Assembly: GCA_030619615.1 (NCBI GenBank)
Contig: JAUXBC010000021.1
Location: 1-10,580 of the forward strand
Length of the DNA stretch: 10,580 nt
From: Dehalococcoidia bacterium
GTDB lineage: Bacteria > Chloroflexota > Dehalococcoidia > E44-bin15
Reading direction: 5' to 3'
The notes beneath the pieces are model-generated. The model had not been told where the DNA came from. It saw nothing but the letters and a program-made list of their open reading frames with translations, and made no database searches. Position numbers and translations under genes: made by a program. Every line of letters starts with the position of its first letter. Position 1 is the stretch's first letter. Below are positions 5,948 to 10,580 of the stretch, piece by piece.

Positions 5948-7249
5948 GTGAAGGTATCCTCAGAGAGAATTGAAAATAGCCAGGTGGTTCTTAAGGTTGA
6001 GGCGGAGCCTGAGGAGGTGGAGCGCTCCCTGGAGGAGGCCTATCGTCATCTGGTGAAGAGGGCCGATGTCCCTGGGTTTAGAAGGGGGAAGGCACCTCGG
6101 GCGATGCTGGAGCGCTACCTTGGCAAGGAGGCGCTCCTAGGTGAGGCTGTGGAGCGCCTGGTTCCTCAGCTCTATAGTCGGGCCGTTGAGGAGCAGGGGA
6201 TCGATGCCATCGCTCAGCCTGAAATCGAGATCACCCAAACCGATCCGGTGATTTTTAAGGCCACCGTCCCGCTTCGTCCCACCGTAGAATTGGGAAACCA
6301 CCGCCAAATTAGAGTCGACCCGGAGCCTGTGGAGGTGGCTGAGGAGGAGATGGAGAAGGCTATCGAGCAGGTTCGCTACCAGCATGCCCCCTGGCAGCCA
6401 GTGGAGCGACCCATCCAGTTTGGCGACCTGGTGACCATAGATGTAAAGGGTAGCTTAGAGGATGGCTCTCTCTTGGATAGGAAAGACCTTCAGTACCAGG
6501 TGCTTAAGGCTCTGCCCTTTCCTGTGCCCGGATTTTCGGAACAATTGGAGGGGTTGGATAAAGGGGAGGAGAAGGAGTTCACCATTTCCTTCCCTGCCGA
6601 CTATGAGATAAGCCACTTGGCTGGCAAGGAATATCCCTTCAGGGTGGTGGTCAGCGAGATCAAGGAGAAAAAGCTCCCTGAGGTTAACGATGAATTCGCA
6701 AAAAGCGTGGGCGAGGGCTTCGAGGATCTTGAATCGCTTCGCCAGCGAATCGCATCAGCTCTTAAGGATCTGGCTGAGGAGAAGGAAAGAAGGCGCTTTG
6801 AGGAGAAGGTGATAGACGCAGTGGTTGAGCTCTCCAAGGTAGATTTCCCTCCTGTTTTGGTGGAGCGCGAGATCGACCGCCTCATCAGGGAAACGGAGGC
6901 AAGCCTGGAGGAGGGTATCAGGAGCAGGGGGAGGAGCGAGGAGGAGCTGAGGGAGGAGCTTCGCCCTCTAGCTACAAGGAGGGCCACTATCTATCTTGTT
7001 TTGGGCAAGGTGGCTGAGGAGGAGAGGATCGAGGTGGCTGAGGCGGAGATAGAAGAAGAGGTGGAGGCTATCGCTCAGAGTGCAGGAGAAAGGGGGGAGG
7101 AGATAAGAAGTATGTTCAATTCCACGACGGGTCGCCAGTCATTAAAGGAGGCGCTGCTCACCAGGAAGACGGTTAAGCGGCTGATGGAGATCGCCTCCGG
7201 GGAGGAACCCGAGATAATCGCAGACAAAGGAGGAGGAGATGGAACCTAA
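5948..7249 (+). CDS. tig: Trigger factor (ribosome-associated chaperone / peptidyl-prolyl isomerase)
   Basis: Trigger factor docks on ribosomal protein L23 at the exit tunnel and shields nascent chains. This 433-residue protein has the family length and domain order. The ribosome-binding domain (1-115) carries the signature GFRRGK (43-48) within VPGFRRGKAPRAML. The FKBP-type PPIase domain (about 155-240) contains FGDLVTIDVKGSLEDG, VPGFSEQLEGLDKGEEKEF and HLAGKEYPFRVVVSEIKEKKLPEVNDEFAK split across its end. The rest is a highly charged, Glu/Arg-rich helical C-terminal domain (arms). The start is GTG, chosen because the TATAAT box and GGGGG lie immediately upstream and MKVSSERIENSQVVLKVE is the typical N terminus. 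Its last 11 nt overlap the start of clpP. Confidence 0.96.
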   Translation: MKVSSERIENSQVVLKVEAEPEEVERSLEEAYRHLVKRADVPGFRRGKAPRAMLERYLGKEALLGEAVERLVPQLYSRAVEEQGIDAIAQPEIEITQTDPVIFKATVPLRPTVELGNHRQIRVDPEPVEVAEEEMEKAIEQVRYQHAPWQPVERPIQFGDLVTIDVKGSLEDGSLLDRKDLQYQVLKALPFPVPGFSEQLEGLDKGEEKEFTISFPADYEISHLAGKEYPFRVVVSEIKEKKLPEVNDEFAKSVGEGFEDLESLRQRIASALKDLAEEKERRRFEEKVIDAVVELSKVDFPPVLVEREIDRLIRETEASLEEGIRSRGRSEEELREELRPLATRRATIYLVLGKVAEEERIEVAEAEIEEEVEAIAQSAGERGEEIRSMFNSTTGRQSLKEALLTRKTVKRLMEIASGEEPEIIADKGGGDGT

Positions 7250-7841
7250 AAACATAATACCCATGGTGATTGAGACTGGTGCCAGGGGGGAGCGAGCCTT
7301 CGATATATACTCCCTGCTTCTAAGGGAGAGGATAGTCTTTCTGGGCACGCCAATCAGTGACCAGATAGCGAACCTCGTCATCGCTCAGCTTCTCTATCTG
7401 GAGCGGGAGGACCCGGACAAAGACATCAGCCTCTACATCCACTGCCCTGGGGGGATAATCAGCGCCGGTCTTGCCATCTACGATACAATGGAGCTCCTCC
7501 GCTGTGATGTCTCCACCATATGCGTTGGTTTGGCGGCAAGCATGGGGACCCTTATTCTTTGTTCTGGGGCCAAGGGGAAGCGCTACGCCCTCCCCAATTC
7601 AACGATCCACATGCACCAACCCGTGGGTGGTGCTCAGGGGCAGGCGGCGGACATAGAGATCGCTGCCCGCGAGATCATACGCATGCAGCAGAAGCTGCGC
7701 CAGATCATCGCCACGCATACCGGTCAGCCTATAGAGAAGGTTACCCACGACACGGACCGCGACTTCTATCTCAGCGCTGAGGATGCGGTGGAATACGGGC
7801 TGGTGGATGAAATCCTGACCAAGGCCGAAACTAAAGCTTAG
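7239..7841 (+). CDS. clpP: ATP-dependent Clp protease proteolytic subunit ClpP
   Basis: ClpP forms the tetradecameric serine-protease chamber fed by ClpX or a ClpA/C-type unfoldase. The 200-residue length is normal. The catalytic triad is intact: S101 in GLAASMGTLIL, H126 in STIHMHQPVGG and D175 in TDRDFYLSA, with spacings matching E. coli ClpP. The N terminus IPMVIETGARGERAFDIYS is typical and the FLGTPIS and HCPGG segments are present. The ATG lies inside the end of tig (ATGGAACCTAA shared), and its AAAGGAGGAG ribosome site is also within tig, so translation of the two is probably coupled. The usual partner clpX is not next; two crotonase genes follow after about 80 nt. Confidence 0.97.
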   Translation: MEPKNIIPMVIETGARGERAFDIYSLLLRERIVFLGTPISDQIANLVIAQLLYLEREDPDKDISLYIHCPGGIISAGLAIYDTMELLRCDVSTICVGLAASMGTLILCSGAKGKRYALPNSTIHMHQPVGGAQGQAADIEIAAREIIRMQQKLRQIIATHTGQPIEKVTHDTDRDFYLSAEDAVEYGLVDEILTKAETKA

Positions 7842-7874
7842 GTGAGCAATTCGGCTAGGGAACCGTTCCTTGGC

Positions 7875-7899
7875 AGTGGGCCTTCACCCAAGTGGGCCT
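7875..7899 (+). repeat. Pair of 9-bp direct repeats upstream of the first crotonase gene
   Basis: AGTGGGCCT occurs at 7875-7883 and 7891-7899, 16 bp apart start to start, within the 82-bp clpP-crotonase spacer. A short hyphenated palindrome GGAAC-C-GTTCC is at 7859-7869. No clear terminator or -35/-10 pair is visible here. The repeats might be a regulator site, but at this length chance is a real possibility. Confidence 0.3.
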
Positions 7900-7923
7900 A
7901 ATGTTCGGAAAAAGGAGGAGATG

Positions 7924-8712
7924 ATGTCAGTAGTGCTCTATGAGAAGAAGGGGCATATCGCCTACATCACTCTGAATCGCCCCGAGGTGATGAATGCGAT
8001 TAACACGGAGGCAGCGCGTGGCTTGGCCGAAGCCTGGGAAAATGTAAGGGATGACCCTGAGGTCTGGACTGCCATTGTAACCGGAGCCGGGGATCGGGCC
8101 TTCTCTGCAGGGGCTGACCTCAAGGAGGTAGCAGCGATGAGCATGCAGGCGGAGCAGGGTGGCGAACCGGTCGTATTGTCCATCCTCCGCTTTGTCCCGA
8201 TGCGTAAACCGGAGGTATATAAGCCCTTTATCGCCGCCATCAATGGCGTTGCTACCGGCGGTGGGCTGGAGCTGGCCCTTATCTGTGACATCAGGGTCGC
8301 TGCCGATAGTGCCCGCCTCGGCCTGCGCGAGGTGGTTCAGTCGCTCATGCCCGGCTGGGGCGGGACTCAGAGATTGCCCCGCCTTATCCCCTTCGGCCTG
8401 GCCCTGGAGATATTGATGACCGGGGACTTTGTCAGCGCCGAGGAGGCTTACCGCATCGGACTGGTGAATAAGGTGGTACCCTTTGATGAGCTCATGCCCA
8501 CCGCTGAGGCCCTGGCCAACAGGATCAATGAAAATGGGCCCCTCGCCGTGAGGGCGGCAAAGGAGGCCGCCTACCGAGGGGTGAGGATGCCCCTTGATGA
8601 GGGGCTGCAACTGGAAAGGCTCTTGCTACAGAGCCTAATAATGAGCGAGGATGCTAAGGAGGGACCCCTGGCCTTCATGCAGAAGAGGAAGCCGGAATAC
8701 AAGGGGATATAG
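7924..8712 (+). CDS. Enoyl-CoA hydratase/isomerase (crotonase) family protein, copy 1
   Basis: A 262-residue crotonase-fold enzyme that probably adds water to, or isomerises, an enoyl-CoA thioester in fatty-acid, amino-acid or aromatic degradation. The N terminus LYEKKGHIAYITLNRPEVMNAI is split here by family landmarks LNRPE and MNAI. The CoA/oxyanion segment is SAGADLKE (61-68), the second oxyanion glycine lies in INGVATGGGLELAL, and E116 and E136 (in LGLREV) match the two catalytic glutamates of rat mitochondrial hydratase, so hydratase activity is plausible. GWGGTQRLPRL (144-154) and SEDAKEGPLAF near the C terminus are typical. Two adjacent ATGs (7921, 7924) follow AAAAAGGAGGAG; 7924 gives better spacing. 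An upstream TTG at 7870 would add a non-homologous extension and is not favoured. It is followed 34 nt later by a paralogue. Confidence 0.9.
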   Translation: MSVVLYEKKGHIAYITLNRPEVMNAINTEAARGLAEAWENVRDDPEVWTAIVTGAGDRAFSAGADLKEVAAMSMQAEQGGEPVVLSILRFVPMRKPEVYKPFIAAINGVATGGGLELALICDIRVAADSARLGLREVVQSLMPGWGGTQRLPRLIPFGLALEILMTGDFVSAEEAYRIGLVNKVVPFDELMPTAEALANRINENGPLAVRAAKEAAYRGVRMPLDEGLQLERLLLQSLIMSEDAKEGPLAFMQKRKPEYKGI

Positions 8713-8746
8713 GGCCCTGCGCCAGGATTTCGAGAAGGGGGATGAA

Positions 8747-9511
8747 GTGGCAATCATTTATGAAAAAAAGGACAGGATCGCTTATCTCACGCTTAATCGC
8801 CCGGAGGCGATGAACGCCCTCGACCCTGAGACCATACTGGAGTTGGAGGAAGCAAGCCAAGACTTCAATAACGACCCCGATTCCTGGGTGCTAATCCTCA
8901 CCGGGGCTGGCGACAAAGCCTTCTGCGCCGGCGCTGACCTCAAGAAGCTGATTCCGGCAATGACCAGCGGGGAATTCAAGATGGAGCTATCCTCGAAGCG
9001 CTTTTTCTCCGATATCTATAAGCCCATCATTGCCGCTATCAATGGCTTCTGCCTGGCAGGGGGAACGGAGATGATCGAGGGCACTGATATCAGGATTGCC
9101 GCTGAGCATGCTACCTTCGGCCTTGCTGAGCCTCGATGGGGGCTGATTCCCATTGGCGGCTCCCATGTAAGGCTACCCCGTCAGATACCCTGGTGCCGAG
9201 CCATGGAGATACTCCTCATCGGAGACAGGTTCAGCGCTCAAGAAGCCCTTCAGATAGGGCTAATCAACAGGGTGGTCCCTCTTCCTGAGTTGATGCCTAC
9301 AGCAAAGAGGATAGCGGAGCGCATCTGCGAAAATGGCCCCCTGGCAGTGAGGACGATCAAGGAGATTGCGGTGAGGGCGCTCAGCATGCCCATGGAGCAA
9401 GGCTTTATCCTGGAATCGCTCATGGGTCAGCGGGTCTTCGCCAGCGAGGACGCTAAAGAGGGGCCAAGGGCTTTTGCGGAGAAGCGAAAGCCTGTTTTTC
9501 AGGGGAGATAG
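8747..9511 (+). CDS. Enoyl-CoA hydratase/isomerase (crotonase) family protein, copy 2
   Basis: A 254-residue paralogue of the preceding gene, sharing the N-terminal IYEKK...IAYLTLNRPEAMNAL pattern and the C-terminal SEDAKEGPRAFAEKRKP. The oxyanion segment is CAGADLKKL (60-68); INGFCLAGGTEM holds E108 and FGLAEPRWGLIP holds E128, so both catalytic glutamate positions are kept. The substrate-facing loop differs from copy 1: WGLIPIGGSHVRLPRQIPWC replaces MPGWGGTQRLPRLIPFG, suggesting a different acyl group. The start is GTG at 8747 with GGGGG (8737-8741) 5 nt upstream; the in-frame open stretch to 8651 overlaps copy 1 and lacks family similarity. It probably shares a transcript with copy 1. Its end is convergent with the PfkB kinase, with 10 nt between stops. 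Confidence 0.9.
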   Translation: MAIIYEKKDRIAYLTLNRPEAMNALDPETILELEEASQDFNNDPDSWVLILTGAGDKAFCAGADLKKLIPAMTSGEFKMELSSKRFFSDIYKPIIAAINGFCLAGGTEMIEGTDIRIAAEHATFGLAEPRWGLIPIGGSHVRLPRQIPWCRAMEILLIGDRFSAQEALQIGLINRVVPLPELMPTAKRIAERICENGPLAVRTIKEIAVRALSMPMEQGFILESLMGQRVFASEDAKEGPRAFAEKRKPVFQGR

Positions 9512-9520
9512 GCTTTTTCG

Positions 9521-9541
9521 TTCATAGCGGTTTTCTATGAA
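9521..9541. terminator. Inverted repeat at the convergent gene ends (weak bidirectional terminator candidate)
   Basis: TTCATAG (9521-9527) and CTATGAA (9535-9541) form a perfect 7-bp stem with a 7-nt loop. It covers the kinase stop codon and lies just past the crotonase stop. Neither strand has a clear T-run after the stem (CGAAAAAGCC follows on the minus strand), and the stem is AT-rich, so an intrinsic terminator is doubtful. Confidence 0.25.
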
Positions 9542-10484
9542 GCTGCTTGTATCTTTGCTCCAGCTCTTGAAGGGAGGGGAGACCAGCTCTTGCCCCGATC
9601 TTTGTGGTGGAGAGGCGGGCGACCAGGTCGCCTAGATAGCCACACTCCTCCAGCCCCTTTCCGCCCAGAAAGCCGTAGAGAAACCCAGCGGCGAAGGCAT
9701 CGCCAGCACCGGTGGTATCTCCTTCAGGTTCTTCTCTCGCCCTTTTGGCCTGGATCATATACTCACCTTGCTCAGCGATAAGGTAGCAGGTGGCAATGGT
9801 GTTTCCTTTTCCCATCCCTTCCCCCAAGGTGATAGCAACGATTTGGCACCCTTGCTTCAGGAATTTTTGGGCTCCCCTTTGAAAGTCCTCGCCAGTTAGC
9901 TCCTCTGCTTCCTTTCGATTGAGGAAAAGGATATGGGTCCTTTCTATTATTGGGGCGATGACCTCCAGTCCCTTGGCGGCATATATTGACCCCGGGGCGA
10001 AACTCACATTAATAGATGGGGACATCCTCTCCATTAACTGCTTCTGAACCCCCAATTGCCCTTCGTCGGCGAAGGAGGAGAGGTGAAGCATCTTGGCTTG
10101 GTTAACATAGGCCAGGTCTATCTCCTCGCTTGCCAGTAAGCTATTGGCGCCGGGTAGCACATAGAGGGCTCGCCTCCCCCGTCTATCGCTGAGGCATAAG
10201 GTAGAGCCCGTTTTTGCCTTTTTCACCTTGATCTGCCCCGTATCGACGCCCACGGTCTCGAGGTCCTTCAAAAGCATCTTCCCCTCTTCATCATCGCCCA
10301 CGGCACCGATGAAGCCGGTACCGACTCCCAGCTTGGCCAAGCTATAGATGGTATTGGCCGCCGAGCCCCCGGGCGATAGCCTGAACTCTGCCACAGGAGC
10401 CTCCCCATCGGTCAGGATACGCTCCACCCCGTAGATTTGATCCATATTCATCGCCCCAAAACCCACTACCTCGATGGCGTTCAC
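9522..10484 (-). CDS. PfkB/ribokinase-family carbohydrate or nucleoside kinase
   Basis: A 320-residue ATP-dependent kinase of the ribokinase superfamily, which phosphorylates a sugar or nucleoside hydroxyl. The N-terminal GFGAMNMDQIY and the substrate-binding SPGGSAANTIYSLAKLG (37-53) are typical. The NRKEAEELTG segment (189-198) and the second PfkB signature DTTGAGDAFAAGFL (256-269), with the anion hole GAGD and catalytic base D262, are intact. The C terminus GARAGLPSLQEL resembles adenosine-kinase/archaeal nucleoside-kinase-like members, but substrate cannot be assigned. The start is GTG, with AGGAGG 6 nt upstream; that site overlaps the stop of the preceding minus-strand gene, so the two are likely an operon. 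Confidence 0.92.
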   Translation of the reverse strand: MNAIEVVGFGAMNMDQIYGVERILTDGEAPVAEFRLSPGGSAANTIYSLAKLGVGTGFIGAVGDDEEGKMLLKDLETVGVDTGQIKVKKAKTGSTLCLSDRRGRRALYVLPGANSLLASEEIDLAYVNQAKMLHLSSFADEGQLGVQKQLMERMSPSINVSFAPGSIYAAKGLEVIAPIIERTHILFLNRKEAEELTGEDFQRGAQKFLKQGCQIVAITLGEGMGKGNTIATCYLIAEQGEYMIQAKRAREEPEGDTTGAGDAFAAGFLYGFLGGKGLEECGYLGDLVARLSTTKIGARAGLPSLQELEQRYKQLHRKPL

Positions 10485-10493
10485 CTTTTCCTC

Positions 10494-10580
10494 CTAGCCC
10501 AGTTTGCCTGCCTCCTCCCTGACCTGTCGGCGAATTCTCTTGTGAACCTTCAAGGGCTCCTCCAGTTCTTCACGCCCCAC
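10494..10580 (-). CDS. C-terminal 28 codons of an unidentified gene upstream of the kinase
   Basis: An open minus-strand frame enters from the right edge and ends at TAG (10496-10494), 9 nt before the kinase GTG. The tail is charged and helical (EELEEPLKVHKRI, then RRQVREEAGKLG). The tight spacing and the kinase ribosome site next to the stop support a real coding end in the same operon. Too little is present to name a family. Confidence 0.6.
   Translation of the reverse strand: MGREELEEPLKVHKRIRRQVREEAGKLG

Noticed and set aside
7870..7923. TTG start extending the first crotonase by 18 residues
   Set aside because: The extension has no crotonase similarity, contains the direct repeats, and AAAAAGGAGGAG lies directly before the ATG pair at 7921/7924.
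7927..8610. 227-codon minus-strand open frame under the first crotonase
   Set aside because: It is antisense to conserved crotonase motifs; it is a composition-driven shadow.
8651..8746. Start of the second crotonase inside the first
   Set aside because: The added residues are an out-of-frame reading of copy 1; GTG at 8747 has its own ribosome site and gives the same N terminus as copy 1.
1..10580. CRISPR arrays, insertion sequences, tRNA or rRNA genes, defence systems
   Set aside because: No regularly spaced repeats, transposase motifs, terminal inverted repeats, tRNA cloverleaf or rRNA-like sequence was seen by eye on either strand.

Overview
The window looks like ordinary chromosome from a mesophilic or moderately thermophilic bacterium of moderate-to-high GC. 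It codes for a [NiFe]-hydrogenase maturation protein, a bacterial-type aspartyl-tRNA synthetase with the sequence marks of a non-discriminating enzyme, a lipoprotein solute-binding protein, trigger factor, ClpP, two crotonase-family enzymes and a PfkB sugar/nucleoside kinase. Heavy AGG arginine use and the style of the proteins suggest an uncultured anaerobic lineage, possibly Chloroflexota (Dehalococcoidia-like). That placement is a guess from protein character and not from a marker tree.

Layout. Positions 1-1353 on the minus strand hold the N-terminal 451 codons of hypF, which runs off the left edge. hypF and aspS diverge across a 137-bp spacer that carries a TTG/TATAAT-type promoter for each gene and a perfect 16-bp palindrome between them. 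aspS (1491-3254, +) is followed after 11 nt by a zinc-ribbon SAM methyltransferase (3266-4102, +) whose arginine codon choice differs from its neighbours. A roughly 230-bp gap then contains a possible 24-residue small ORF with a strong Shine-Dalgarno sequence. Next is an orphan family-5 ABC solute-binding lipoprotein (4330-5898, +). A very short spacer after it packs a weak terminator hairpin onto the promoter of the next unit, tig-clpP (5948-7841, +), whose two genes overlap by 11 nt. Two tandem, homologous enoyl-CoA hydratase/isomerase genes follow (7924-8712 and 8747-9511, +). On the minus strand, convergent with them, are a PfkB kinase (9522-10484) and the last 28 codons of an unidentified upstream gene (10494-10580).

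How the genes fit together. hypF builds the carbamoyl/cyano group for hydrogenase cofactors. aspS serves translation, probably also charging tRNA-Asn for amidotransferase conversion. tig and clpP form a protein-folding/proteolysis unit. The crotonase pair implies acyl-CoA metabolism. No mobile element, CRISPR array, tRNA or rRNA is visible. I do not see a convincing undescribed multigene system. The more interesting points are the divergent operator-like palindrome, the compositional outlier methyltransferase and its downstream small ORF, the compact terminator/promoter before tig, the AspRS specificity residues and the tandem crotonases sitting where clpX often sits.
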